Assembly (NCBI RefSeq): GCF_000938255.1
Contig: NZ_JYMR01000023.1
Coordinates: 62,001-126,000 of the forward strand
DNA: 64,000 nt
Direction: 5' to 3'
DNA from: Bradyrhizobium sp. LTSP849
GTDB lineage: Bacteria; Pseudomonadota; Alphaproteobacteria; Rhizobiales; Xanthobacteraceae
The notes beneath the pieces are model-generated. The model worked only from the letters and a program-made list of their open reading frames with translations. It was not told the origin of the DNA and did not search any database. Shown in pieces: positions 1 to 8,201 of this stretch. Made by a program: the position numbers and the translations under genes. Positions within the stretch are counted from its first letter, which is position 1, and each line of letters opens with the position of its first letter.

Positions 1-459
1 AAAATGGAGGGCGTCCGCGGCAAGCGCCTGGCTCCTGGTTTCGCGGGCGGCACGGTGCAGGGCGCGGGCGCGCCAGAAATTGACGGCGATGTCGATCACC
101 AGGACCACGAACGGCACGGCCGAGATTGTCGGCGGCGCGGTTCCTTCACGAAGGTGACTGTAGGCCTGGACCAGGATGCCGCCGGCGAGCACGTAGAGCA
201 GGGCGGTGACGCCGAGCGCGGAGATGCTCTCCAGCTTGCCATGGCCGTAATGGTGCTCGTCGTCGGCCGGCTTGTCGGACACCCGCACAACCGCCCAGGT
301 GATGATGGTCGCGACCAGGTCGATCGAGGAGTGCAGGGCTTCGGAGATCAGCGCCAGCGAGCCGATCGCGATGCCGACCACGAACTTGGCCGCCGCCATG
401 CCGCCGCTGGCGAAGATCGAGATTGCCGCGACCGATGTCTTGTTGTGCTGTGCGCTCAT
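1..459 (-). CDS. CDF-family cation efflux transporter (N-terminal part)
   Basis: The first 153 codons of a cation diffusion facilitator, an inner-membrane exporter of divalent metals such as Zn, Co or Fe driven by proton exchange. The 3' end lies outside the window. Visible family marks are the HxxxD metal-site pattern in 'ALHSSIDLV' (His43, Asp47) in the second membrane helix and the loop 'DDEHHYGHGK' (about residues 66-75), both characteristic of CDF proteins. Hydrophobic helices are visible at about 10-35, 46-60, 78-96 and 108-123. The gene follows the alpha/beta hydrolase on the same strand after a 109-nt gap. The metal specificity cannot be read from this part. Confidence 0.88.
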   Translation of the reverse strand, partial: MSAQHNKTSVAAISIFASGGMAAAKFVVGIAIGSLALISEALHSSIDLVATIITWAVVRVSDKPADDEHHYGHGKLESISALGVTALLYVLAGGILVQAYSHLREGTAPPTISAVPFVVLVIDIAVNFWRARALHRAARETRSQALAADALHF

Positions 460-568
460 GGCGGGGGATGTAGCAGCCCGACCGTGAACATCAAGCGATG
501 ATCCACAGGTGTAGTCGCTAGTGATTTGCAGGAGCGGGCTGTTGCGAATGCTTCCGAGTTTCGTGGGC

Positions 569-1576
569 TCAATGGTCGCGTGCTTCGTTCAAGGTCCTGC
601 GGAAGAAGGCAATCATCTCGGGTTGGAATCGCTCGTGAAAGGCCGCGCGATCGAAGCCCGAAGGGGTGGCGCAAATCCTGGGCGCGTCCAGCGCCAGTTT
701 CGGGGAGCAGACCGCGAGAAATGCGAAATGGTTCGCGTTTTCGACGAGATGCCATTCGGGCTTGGATGCCAGCCCGTCCCTGATCATGGCTGCGCAACAG
801 CCGGATACGCCGTCGGACTCATGTGCCGGATCCGAGCTCCACAATTGAATGGGGATGGTCACGCCCGACAGATGATCGGCGGGGAGCAGGAATGCCGGCC
901 AGGGATCGATGATGACCGCAGCCTTGATGCGTGGATCATGCGCGGGGGCCTCACGCGGAAGCTCGCCGTTCTCCAGTTGCGCGCAGACCGGCAGGGCGCG
1001 CAGATCGGTTCGCGCACAGCGTGGCAGGCCCTTGCGGAAATCGGGGGCGCCGCCAATGACGACGAGGCCGGTATAGCCGCCGACCGAGAAGCCGAACAGG
1101 CCGATGCGCTTGCTGTCGATATGGCCGGCGTCTGGCCAGTCGGCGAGCATGAAATCGACCAGCCGCTTGATGTCGCCGGAACGGCCAGCGAAGACCTCGA
1201 GGCCGTCGGTGCCGCTGTGGTTGCGCTCGTTGTCGTTGGGGTGGTCGATAGAAGCGACCACGAAGCCGGCGTCTGCCAGTGCAGCCGCGATATCGTGACC
1301 GCCGCCGAACCATCCCATCCTGCCGTGCGACATCACGATGAGCGGGAGTTTCTCGCCGGCGAGAGGACAATCCTTCACACCCGACAGCGCGACGTTGCCG
1401 TCCCCCGCATCTTGCACCGATGTCGCGCAGGGGTACCAGACCGCGCCGACGATCAACGGTCCCGTCGCGCTCCCTTCGATCCTGATCCGCCTGATGCCGG
1501 CCGCCTGCGTCTCGCAGGCGGCAACGAGCAGCAGAAATGCGATCGCGAGCCCGAGCAAGCGCATCGGGGCCGGCAT
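569..1576 (-). CDS. Exported alpha/beta hydrolase (dienelactone-hydrolase-like), possible lipoprotein
   Basis: A 335-aa secreted hydrolase of the predicted dienelactone hydrolase/lipase type. Residues 1-21 form a signal sequence ending in 'LLVAAC', a plausible lipobox with Cys21. The nucleophile elbow is 'GFSVGG' (Ser164). An oxyanion region 'VMSHGRMGWFGG' lies near residue 81, and a late His in 'ENANHFAF' would complete the triad. Its ATG overlaps the TGA of the upstream oxidoreductase gene by one base (TGATG), so translation is probably coupled. The substrate is unknown. Lipid anchoring is an inference from the lipobox alone. Confidence 0.8.
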   Translation of the reverse strand: MPAPMRLLGLAIAFLLLVAACETQAAGIRRIRIEGSATGPLIVGAVWYPCATSVQDAGDGNVALSGVKDCPLAGEKLPLIVMSHGRMGWFGGGHDIAAALADAGFVVASIDHPNDNERNHSGTDGLEVFAGRSGDIKRLVDFMLADWPDAGHIDSKRIGLFGFSVGGYTGLVVIGGAPDFRKGLPRCARTDLRALPVCAQLENGELPREAPAHDPRIKAAVIIDPWPAFLLPADHLSGVTIPIQLWSSDPAHESDGVSGCCAAMIRDGLASKPEWHLVENANHFAFLAVCSPKLALDAPRICATPSGFDRAAFHERFQPEMIAFFRRTLNEARDH

Positions 1577-2544
1577 CAGAGGGTCACGACGATCTTGCCG
1601 AGATGCTTGTTCGCCTCCATGTGCTCGAACGCTCGGTCGATGTCGTCGAACGCGTACACCTTGTCGATCGGCAGCTGCAGCTTTCGGGACTCGACCGCGC
1701 CCCAGATGTCCTTCCTGACCTCGTCGAAGATCTCACGGATCTCCTCGATGGTGCGGGTGCGGAAGGTGACGCCGATATAGCTGATGCGGCGGGCGGCATG
1801 CAGGTCGAAGTTGAAGTCCGCATGGGTGCCGCCGAGCCGGCCGACATTGACGATGCGGCCCAGGATCTTCGTCGCGGCGAGGTTCTGGTTGGCGACCTTG
1901 CCCGAGACCTGGTCGACGATGAGGTCGACGCCTTCGCCGCCGGTCGCCTTCAGGACTTCGTCCACCCATTTGGGATCGGAGGAGTCGACCGCGAGGTCGG
2001 CGCCGTACTCCTTCAGCCGGCCGCGGCGATAGGCATCGGTCGACGAGCCGATCACGAGCTTGGCGCCCTTGAGTTTGGCGATCTGCATCGCCATCAGGCC
2101 GACGCCGGAGCTTGCGCCCTGGATCAGCACGGCTTGCCCGGGCTGCACGCCGCCGACCATGATGACGGCGTTGTACATGGTCGCGAGCGCGACGGGGAGG
2201 GTGGCGGCCTCCTCGAAGTTCATGTTCGAGGGCGCACGGAACAGCCGGCCGTGGTCGGCGAGTGTGTATTCGGCGAAGGCGGCGCCGCCCGAGCCCATGA
2301 TGCGGTCGCCGACCTTGACGCCCTTGGCATCTGGTCCGAGCTCGGCGACTTCGCCGGCCCATTCCATGCCGAGCACGGTACCGACGCCGCCGGCTGCGCC
2401 ATGGGCGTGACCCTTGCGCATGCCGGTGTCGGCGCGATTGAGCCCGCAGGCGCGGACGCGGACCAGCACCTGGGTGCCTTTAGGTTTTGGTTGAGCGACG
2501 TCGGAAATCCGAGCGCCCTCAGCGCCATAGACATAAGCCTTCAT
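1576..2544 (-). CDS. Zinc-independent MDR oxidoreductase (NADPH:quinone oxidoreductase-like)
   Basis: A 322-aa medium-chain dehydrogenase/reductase. The N-terminal GroES-like domain (about 1-120, with 'CGLNRADTGMRKG') is followed by a Rossmann domain whose nucleotide loop is 'GASSGVG' (about 143-149) and a 'VDLIVDQVSGK' strand. The structural zinc cysteines of alcohol dehydrogenases are absent, which places it in the quinone oxidoreductase/enoyl reductase branch. It starts 25 nt downstream of the nitronate monooxygenase gene and overlaps the hydrolase gene by one base, so the three probably share a transcript. The true substrate is unknown. Confidence 0.88.
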   Translation of the reverse strand: MKAYVYGAEGARISDVAQPKPKGTQVLVRVRACGLNRADTGMRKGHAHGAAGGVGTVLGMEWAGEVAELGPDAKGVKVGDRIMGSGGAAFAEYTLADHGRLFRAPSNMNFEEAATLPVALATMYNAVIMVGGVQPGQAVLIQGASSGVGLMAMQIAKLKGAKLVIGSSTDAYRRGRLKEYGADLAVDSSDPKWVDEVLKATGGEGVDLIVDQVSGKVANQNLAATKILGRIVNVGRLGGTHADFNFDLHAARRISYIGVTFRTRTIEEIREIFDEVRKDIWGAVESRKLQLPIDKVYAFDDIDRAFEHMEANKHLGKIVVTL

Positions 2545-2569
2545 GAACTACTCTCGCTTCTTGCAGTGA

Positions 2570-3565
2570 TTATTCAGCGGCTTGCGCGCTCGGATGAGCG
2601 ATCATGCCTTCGAGCCGGCTGCGGATGATGGCTTCGGCTTCGCGCACGATGCGGGAGATGAGCTCGCCGCAAGTAGGGATATCCTGGATCAGGCCCTGCA
2701 CCTGGCCGGCCGACCAGATGCCTTCGTCGGAATTGCCGGTCGCATAGACCATCTTGCCGCGGGCGCCGGCGACCAGTTCGCGGATGTCCTCGAACTTGGC
2801 GCCTTCCTTCTCCATCGCAACGACCTTGGTCGATATCTCGTTCCTGGCGACGCGCGAGGTGTTGCGCATGGTGCGGAAGATCAGCTCGGTCTCGCGCTCG
2901 TCATTGGCGACGATCTTCTCCTTGATGAGTTGGTGGATCGGGCTCTCTTTGGTGGCCATGAAGCGGGTGCCCATGTTGATGCCCTCAGCGCCCAGCGCCA
3001 GCGCGGCGACGAGGCCGCGGGCGTCGGCAAAGCCGCCGGAGGCGATCATCGGGATCTTGATCTTGTTGGCGGCGGCCGGGATCAGGATCAGGCCAGGGGT
3101 GTCGTCCTCGCCGGGGTGGCCGGCGCATTCGAACCCGTCGATCGAGATGGCGTCGACGCCCATGCGCTCGGCCGAGAGCCCGTGACGGACGCTGGTACAT
3201 TTGTGCACGACCTTGACGCCGTGCTTCCTGAACTCGTCGACGTGCTCCTGCGGCTTGTTGCCGGCAGTCTCGACCACGGTGATACCGCTCTCGATGATGG
3301 CGGCGCGATATTCGGCGTAAGGCGGCGGTTTGATCGCGGGCAGGATGGTCAGATTGACGCCAAAGGGCTTGTCGGTGAGGTCGCGGCAGCGCGCGATTTC
3401 CTTCCGGAGATCCTCTGGCGTCGGCTGCGTCAACGCCGTGATGAAGCCGAGCGCGCCGGCGTTCGCAACGGCCGCAACCAGCTCGGCGCGCCCGACCCAT
3501 TGCATGCCGCCCTGGACAATGGGGTGCTCGACGCCGACGAGTTTCGTGAACCGTGTCTGCAACAT
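2570..3565 (-). CDS. Nitronate monooxygenase (2-nitropropane dioxygenase family)
   Basis: A 331-aa FMN enzyme of the NMO/NPD family, which oxidises alkyl nitronates to carbonyl compounds and nitrite. Family features are 'HPIVQGGMQW' near the N-terminus (residues 14-23), 'VNLTILPA', the 'GFECAGHPGEDD' segment with the conserved His, and the phosphate-binding 'ASGGFADARGL' and 'GINMGTRF' loops of the TIM barrel. Length is normal for the family. It is the first gene of an apparent three-gene unit with the MDR oxidoreductase and hydrolase. Related TIM-barrel proteins include enoyl-ACP reductase FabK, so the annotation is at family level. Confidence 0.88.
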   Translation of the reverse strand: MLQTRFTKLVGVEHPIVQGGMQWVGRAELVAAVANAGALGFITALTQPTPEDLRKEIARCRDLTDKPFGVNLTILPAIKPPPYAEYRAAIIESGITVVETAGNKPQEHVDEFRKHGVKVVHKCTSVRHGLSAERMGVDAISIDGFECAGHPGEDDTPGLILIPAAANKIKIPMIASGGFADARGLVAALALGAEGINMGTRFMATKESPIHQLIKEKIVANDERETELIFRTMRNTSRVARNEISTKVVAMEKEGAKFEDIRELVAGARGKMVYATGNSDEGIWSAGQVQGLIQDIPTCGELISRIVREAEAIIRSRLEGMIAHPSAQAAE

Positions 3566-3720
3566 GACCTGTTTCCCCCGCCCGCGTGGCCCGCTGGCTC
3601 TGTTATCGGTTGATGCCGGCAGGATGCCGCTGGGGTCGGGAAAAGTCTATTGCGGGGACGTGCGGGGCGATCATGCGGAGCGCGAGGGGGATTCCGCGGG
3701 ACGGATAATTGGCATCTCAC

Positions 3721-3862
3721 TCCGTCATCCTGAGGTGCGAGGCATGGGACGTAACGCGTCCCATGGGGAGCCTCGAAGGATGGACGGCCGAGATGCGGCC
3801 GGGCTGTCGCCCTTCGAGGCTCGTCCTGCGGCAGGCCGCAGGACGAGCACCTCAGGGTGACG
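3721..3862. repeat. Bradyrhizobium-type intergenic palindromic element (family A)
   Basis: The outer ends 'CCGTCATCCTGAGGTGC' and 'GCACCTCAGGGTGACGG' are near-perfect inverted copies. Nested inside are two further inverted repeats, 'ATGGGACG'/'CGTCCCAT' and 'TCGTCCTGCGG'/'CCGCAGGACGA'. The whole can fold into a branched structure. It occupies most of the 331-base gap between the nitronate monooxygenase and the next gene; nothing else was recognised in that gap. This kind of element is common between genes in rhizobia (recalled, not searched). Confidence 0.75.
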
Positions 3863-3896
3863 GTCTTAAGATTACATGCGGCCTACAAGGCTTCCG

Positions 3897-4547
3897 CTAC
3901 TCCGCCGACAGCCGCACCATCTGGCGGCCGCCGTTGATTTCCTTGAGGCTGTTGACGAAGTTCTCCGGGCGCTGCCAGCGGTAGGGGACCTTCAGGCCCA
4001 TGTACTCGGCGATGTCGCCGATGAAGCCGGTGCAATTGGTGGTTTCGGCGTTCCAGACCGGCGAGCTCTCCTGCAACTTCTTGATGTAGGCGAAGACGCG
4101 CTTGGCATCGGATTCGTTCAGATAGACGCGATAGTTCGCGGTCAGATAGTCCGGATCGAGATCGCCGTAGCTCGCGCCGGTCTCGGATGGCACCCAGGTC
4201 AGGTGACCGAGCACGTAGGTCCAGGTGTCGCCCTTGGGCGTCAGGCCCGCGACCTCGACGGCGCGCTCGCTGGTCTTGCCGTACCAGACGAAGGCATGGC
4301 CCCAGCTCGCCGCCGTCCGCGCGCGGAAGTCGACGTAGTAGGGACCTTTTTCCGCGCGCGCGACAGGCCGCCTGGTGGATTGCGGCGGCGGTCGTGATGC
4401 GGCGTCGTTCGAGACAAGCGCGTTCGCGTCGGCGACGCGCTTGTTCGCTTCGTGGGCCGAAGCCGCTTGAATCGTGGACGAGAGCACAACGGAGAGGGTG
4501 AGCGCCGCAAGCAGGCGGCGCCCCAATCGTTCAGATCTGCTTGTCAC
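3897..4547 (-). CDS. Exported protein of unknown function with possible cysteine-hydrolase fold
   Basis: A 216-aa protein with a signal sequence (about 1-31, ending 'IQAASA') and a Pro/Arg-rich linker to about residue 66. The C-terminal domain contains 'SWGHAFVWYG' (His84) and 'TTNCTGFIGDIAEYMG' (Cys172). Conserved His and Cys in such surroundings are reminiscent of NlpC/P60- or DUF4105-like papain-fold proteins, but the His-Cys order is reversed relative to NlpC/P60, so a circularly permuted or unrelated fold is possible. I do not recognise a specific family. It probably acts in the periplasm. Confidence 0.72.
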   Translation of the reverse strand: MTSRSERLGRRLLAALTLSVVLSSTIQAASAHEANKRVADANALVSNDAASRPPPQSTRRPVARAEKGPYYVDFRARTAASWGHAFVWYGKTSERAVEVAGLTPKGDTWTYVLGHLTWVPSETGASYGDLDPDYLTANYRVYLNESDAKRVFAYIKKLQESSPVWNAETTNCTGFIGDIAEYMGLKVPYRWQRPENFVNSLKEINGGRQMVRLSAE

Positions 4548-4600
4548 GCTTGGCCCCTCGACTGTCCGCTGCTCAACGCCGATTCAACGATGACTTAACG

Positions 4601-4804
4601 TCAGTAGCGCGCCGCGACCGGGCCCGGCGCCTTGCCGATCGGAGCCTTTCCAATCGGGCTCTTGCCAATCGGCATCTTGCCGATCGGCGCCTGCTCCGCC
4701 GGATAGACCGCCACGGGCTGCCGGCGCGGCAGATCCGCAGCGTTCGCAGCCGTCACCAGAGCAAGCGTAGCACCCACGACAAATACAATCTTCTTCACAG
4801 TCAT
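4601..4804 (-). CDS. Small exported protein with PIGK pentapeptide repeats
   Basis: A 67-aa protein starting at the ATG of 'MTVKKIVFVVGATLALVTAANA', which is a clear signal peptide; a longer in-frame start would bury it. The mature part is a short Pro/Arg stretch followed by four consecutive pentapeptides, APIGK, MPIGK, SPIGK and APIGK, and then 'APGPVAARY'. The repeat is visible at the DNA level as successive 15-nt units at about 4625-4690. It has no recognisable enzymatic domain and may be an envelope-associated or metal/anion-binding peptide (inference). Confidence 0.62.
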   Translation of the reverse strand: MTVKKIVFVVGATLALVTAANAADLPRRQPVAVYPAEQAPIGKMPIGKSPIGKAPIGKAPGPVAARY

Positions 4805-4977
4805 ACCCCTAGAAGGTTTGGTCCAAACACGGCAGAGCCGTGCCCCCAGACACGCCTCACAGATGGGCGTCGGAATGCGTCCACAGTGCGGCACCCGCGC
4901 GACATGTTGGCGGCATCTATCGGGCGCGCGGGGATGTGATGTGTGTCAAAATGTTTCGACGTCACGCCGCGCCTTCG

Positions 4978-5694
4978 TCAGCGATCGGCGCTGAGGCGGA
5001 AATGCATCTCGATCTTTGTGGGCGAAGGTTCGCTCGCAACGCGCCAGGGCGAGAAGCCGGGCGTGGGATCGGGATCGGAAGGAAGATCGATCGGCCAGCT
5101 CTGTGTTGGCACGCCCGGGAGCGTCAGGCTGACCGCGCGTTGGCGCGTCTTGTAACTCAACGAGGCAGAGGCAATGATCGCTTTGCGGTCGCCATCATGG
5201 GCGCGCCAATTCGCAGGCAGCAGCGCGTTCGCATATCCCCGCGCTTCCTCGACTACGATCTGCACATCCTCTTCCTTGTCCGGCAGGGTCATGCCGGCGG
5301 GGAGGCGAAACTCGATTGCGAGCGTCATGTAGCCATGGCTGAGATAGGGCGAACGGATGAGTTCGTACCACCCCCAATAGCCAAGGATTGCCACGGTGAG
5401 CAGAACGGTGACGGCAAAAGGCGTGGAGAGCCGCGTGGCCCGGTGAGGCGCGGCGTCGGAGGTTTCCGTGGCGGGCTGTGGCGTTGCGTTCCGAACGATC
5501 CCGAAACGCACGAACAGCCAAATGCCGGCGATCAGGCCGGCCGCGCCGCCGATCGGGCCGATATTGAAGAATGCCCCCATGGCGATGCCGCCATCGCGGT
5601 CCGGCCCGGCCAGCATGATTACCAGCGCGGCAAGGCCGGACCAGCCGGCGAGCGCACCGAGCAAGGCAGAGAGGAGGCCGAGGATGAAGCGCAT
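4978..5694 (-). CDS. Membrane protein of unknown function
   Basis: A 238-aa protein with three predicted membrane segments: about 4-28 (LGLLSALLGALAGWSGL), about 40-64 (FFNIGPIGGAAGLIAG) and about 92-110 (FAVTVLLTVAILGYWGW). These are followed by a soluble C-terminal domain of about 125 residues, predicted periplasmic, that is rich in beta-type sequence. It resembles uncharacterised acetolactate-synthase-independent 'hypothetical membrane proteins' of Bradyrhizobium, but no functional family was recognised. It lies on the minus strand, 48 nt downstream of the coiled-coil protein gene. Confidence 0.65.
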   Translation of the reverse strand: MRFILGLLSALLGALAGWSGLAALVIMLAGPDRDGGIAMGAFFNIGPIGGAAGLIAGIWLFVRFGIVRNATPQPATETSDAAPHRATRLSTPFAVTVLLTVAILGYWGWYELIRSPYLSHGYMTLAIEFRLPAGMTLPDKEEDVQIVVEEARGYANALLPANWRAHDGDRKAIIASASLSYKTRQRAVSLTLPGVPTQSWPIDLPSDPDPTPGFSPWRVASEPSPTKIEMHFRLSADR

Positions 5695-5742
5695 GCGTTG
5701 TTGGTCGCACCGATAAAGATCGCGGTTCGAACCTGATGCGGC

Positions 5743-7149
5743 TCACCCGATCCGGTTCAGGCTATTCCGGATCGTCGAGAAGATGCCGCCGATGTCCTTG
5801 CGCAGGCCATCGAGTGCATTGAAATTGTCGAAGATGCGCGCGAGCCGGTCTTCGACCTCGCGCTTGCTCTTGGTAAGCGCATCCACCCGCGAGGCGAGCG
5901 GCACGCCGCCGTTTGCCTCAATCTCGCCGACGGTCTTGGCGAGGAGATCGCGGGTGCTGCTCACGTCCGCGATCAGGGCCTCGATGCCGAACACGGGCGC
6001 CTTGAGCGGGACGAGATCGGCCTGCGACTTCGATAGCTCCGCCTTGAATACGTTCAGCGTCGCCAGCGTCTCCTGCAAGGCGCCGAGGCGCTGACGCGAC
6101 TGGATGACAAAATCGTTCAGCGCGTTCTGGCGGTCGGCAAGCGTCTTGCCATCGGGGTCGGTTTCGACGTCGGCGAGCGAGCGCTCGAGCTGGGCCTGGC
6201 GCTGGCCGAGCTCCTCGAAATCGAGCCGGATCGCCTTCAGGATGTTGGCGCTGTCGTCGATGCGGGCGAGGCGCTGCTCGATCTCGATCTTGTTCTGCGA
6301 CAGTGTTTCGACGCGTGCGCTGAGCGGCGCCTCGCCGCCGGTCTCGAGCTCATCGACGGTCTTGGCGAGGCGTTCATGGCTCAGGCCCAATTCGCCGATC
6401 AGGGCGTTGATGCCGGCATCAGATGAGCGCAGCGGCACCAGCTCTGCGTGGGATTTCGCCAGATCTTCCTTGTACTGGTTGAGCGTGGAGAATGTGTCTT
6501 GCACCACGCCGACCCGCGACAGCAGCGTCGATACGTCGCGCGCGATGTCCTTCAGCCGGTCAGCGAGGTTGTTCTTGCGGTCGTCGGTCTCGAGGTCGAG
6601 CAGCGAGCGCTCGAGCTGGTTCTGGCGGTCGCGGATCTCGGTGAAGACCGGCTCGACCGCGCGGCGCTGATCGGCGACCTTGCCGACCATCTCCCGCAAC
6701 GCCTGCTGGCGGCGGCGGATTTCGGCAAGCTGGTCGTGCATGTCGGTGGACTGGTTGCGGCCTTGCTGGAGCAGCGCGCGCTGCTCGGTCTCGCCCAGCT
6801 TGTCGTGGAGGGCGGAAACGGCCTCCCGCGGGTCGCTCTCGATCAGGTGCTGGACCGTCGCATCCAGGTGGTTTTGCAGGGCGTGGGCAACGACGACGTC
6901 TTCCCGGGTCTTCTTGAGGCGATCGCGGAGCGTCTTCAGGCTGCGGTCCTGGCGCGAAAGCCGCCAGGTCGCCGCGCCGATCAGCGCCAAGGCCGTGGCC
7001 AGGAGCGCGCCGGTTGCGATGCGCTGCGGCACGGGCAGGCCCGCGAACAGGGCGGGCAGATGGGCGACGTCGTAACCGAACGCCTGCGGGGCGAGAAGCG
7101 CGATGGCGGCGAGCAGCACAAACCAGGCAACCAGGAAAAACAGCCACAT
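5743..7149 (-). CDS. Membrane-anchored coiled-coil protein with a 142-residue internal tandem duplication
   Basis: A 468-aa protein starting at the ATG of 'MWLFFLVAWFVLL'; an 11-codon longer start is possible. Two N-terminal hydrophobic helices (about 1-20 and 44-64) are followed by about 400 residues of charged, heptad-rich sequence. This contains two copies of a 142-residue unit with no length change between them. Matching pairs are 'QLERSLLDLETD' and 'QLERSLADVETD', 'SHAELVPL' and 'SQADLVPL', 'LAKTVDELE' and 'LAKTVGEIE', and 'RLARI' in both. The topology suggests a cell-envelope scaffold or tether. No enzymatic motif was seen and its function is unknown. Confidence 0.7.
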   Translation of the reverse strand: MWLFFLVAWFVLLAAIALLAPQAFGYDVAHLPALFAGLPVPQRIATGALLATALALIGAATWRLSRQDRSLKTLRDRLKKTREDVVVAHALQNHLDATVQHLIESDPREAVSALHDKLGETEQRALLQQGRNQSTDMHDQLAEIRRRQQALREMVGKVADQRRAVEPVFTEIRDRQNQLERSLLDLETDDRKNNLADRLKDIARDVSTLLSRVGVVQDTFSTLNQYKEDLAKSHAELVPLRSSDAGINALIGELGLSHERLAKTVDELETGGEAPLSARVETLSQNKIEIEQRLARIDDSANILKAIRLDFEELGQRQAQLERSLADVETDPDGKTLADRQNALNDFVIQSRQRLGALQETLATLNVFKAELSKSQADLVPLKAPVFGIEALIADVSSTRDLLAKTVGEIEANGGVPLASRVDALTKSKREVEDRLARIFDNFNALDGLRKDIGGIFSTIRNSLNRIG

Positions 7150-7316
7150 CGTGACGCCCTCACGCCGGCACAATCTCGCCATGATTGCTATTGGAGAGCG
7201 GAACCGAGATCAAGGGGCAGGGGGTGCGGGTGTGTGCGGGGCGCGCGCGGCGGCCGGGCCGACGGTGGATGGCCGTGCCGGGATTACCAGGTTTTCCCGA
7301 GGCTAGGGGGAGTCTC

Positions 7317-7402
7317 GTAGCCCGCATGAGCGCAGCGACATGCGGGACTTTTGTTGTGGATGCGAGTTTTCCGGATGTCGCTACGCTCATCCGCGCTACG
7401 GC
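7317..7402. repeat. Imperfect inverted repeat (family B, 'GTAGCCCG...CGGGCTAC' type)
   Basis: 'GTAGCCCGCATGAGCGCAG' followed by 'CGACATGCGGG' is mirrored about 30 nt later by 'CCGGATGTCGCTACGCTC' and 'ATCCGCGCTACGG'. The arms pair imperfectly. The element lies between the coiled-coil protein gene and the 3' end of the FAH-family gene. Similar elements are dispersed in Bradyrhizobium genomes (recalled knowledge). Confidence 0.6.
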
Positions 7403-7415
7403 ACCGCGCTTGCTG

Positions 7416-8201
7416 TTACAGCCGAAACTCGTTCGTCAGCTCGCCGATGCCGTCGATCGAAACCGTCACAATATTCACCGGCTCCTTCATCACGCCGACG
7501 CCGACGGAGGTGCCGACGGCGATGAGATCGCCGGGGAGCAGGGTCATGTCGTGCGAAATCTTGCTGACCAGCTCTTGCGCGCTGAAGATCATGTCGGCGA
7601 TCGGATAATTCTGCCGCTCCGCACCGTTGAGGATGGTGCGGACCACGAGCTTGGCCGGATCGAGGCCGGTCGTGATCACCGGGCCGAACGGGCCGTAATC
7701 GTCGATGCCCTTGGCGCGGGCCCATTGGGGGAAGGTCGGGTCGCGGGTCAGGATGTCGTTGGCGGTGATGTCGTTGACGCAGGTGTAGCCGAAGATGAAG
7801 CTATCTGCCTCCGCCGGGGACACGCGGGCGCAGGTCCTGCCGATGACAATGCCGAGCTCGCCCTCATAGGTGGTCTTGCCGTCATAGGACGCCGGAGGGC
7901 GGATCACCGAGCCGGGCGTCGTGATGCTCGTGGTGGCCTTTAACAGGTAAAGTGGCTCCGGCGGTTCGGGCTGGTTCAGCTTGGCCGCGAGCGCGTGAAA
8001 ATTATTCCAGAGCGCGACGATCTTGCTGGGCGCGCACGGCGCCAGCAGTTCGACCTCCGACAGTGCGAGTGTCTTGCTGTTCGGCGCATTGCGGCCGAAC
8101 ATCTCGCCGTCATGCACGCTGATGCCGGATAGCGTCAGTGTGCCGAAGCCGGTTGTGCCGGCGTGGCGGAAGCGGAGCCATTTCTTCATCTCGCCAGCCA
8201 T
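7416..8201 (-). CDS. Fumarylacetoacetate hydrolase family protein
   Basis: A 261-aa FAH-superfamily enzyme; family members hydrolyse, decarboxylate or dehydrate 2-oxoacids using Mg or Mn. The metal-binding acidic residues are in 'YEGELGIVIGR' and in 'YTCVNDITANDI'. The C-terminal 'LLPGDLIAVGTSVGVG' is the usual GDxI(x)TGTP-like loop. Its ATG shares one base with the stop codon of the PanE-like gene (TGATG), so the two are translationally coupled. In the neighbouring oxalate context a 2-oxoacid substrate is plausible, but the exact reaction is unknown. Confidence 0.85.
   Translation of the reverse strand: MAGEMKKWLRFRHAGTTGFGTLTLSGISVHDGEMFGRNAPNSKTLALSEVELLAPCAPSKIVALWNNFHALAAKLNQPEPPEPLYLLKATTSITTPGSVIRPPASYDGKTTYEGELGIVIGRTCARVSPAEADSFIFGYTCVNDITANDILTRDPTFPQWARAKGIDDYGPFGPVITTGLDPAKLVVRTILNGAERQNYPIADMIFSAQELVSKISHDMTLLPGDLIAVGTSVGVGVMKEPVNIVTVSIDGIGELTNEFRL

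Noticed and set aside
4..501. Long plus-strand open frames in the first 4.5 kb
   Set aside because: They mirror well-recognised minus-strand genes (CDF transporter, hydrolase, MDR, NMO) and have low-complexity Arg/Ala/Asp composition typical of antisense frames in GC-rich DNA.
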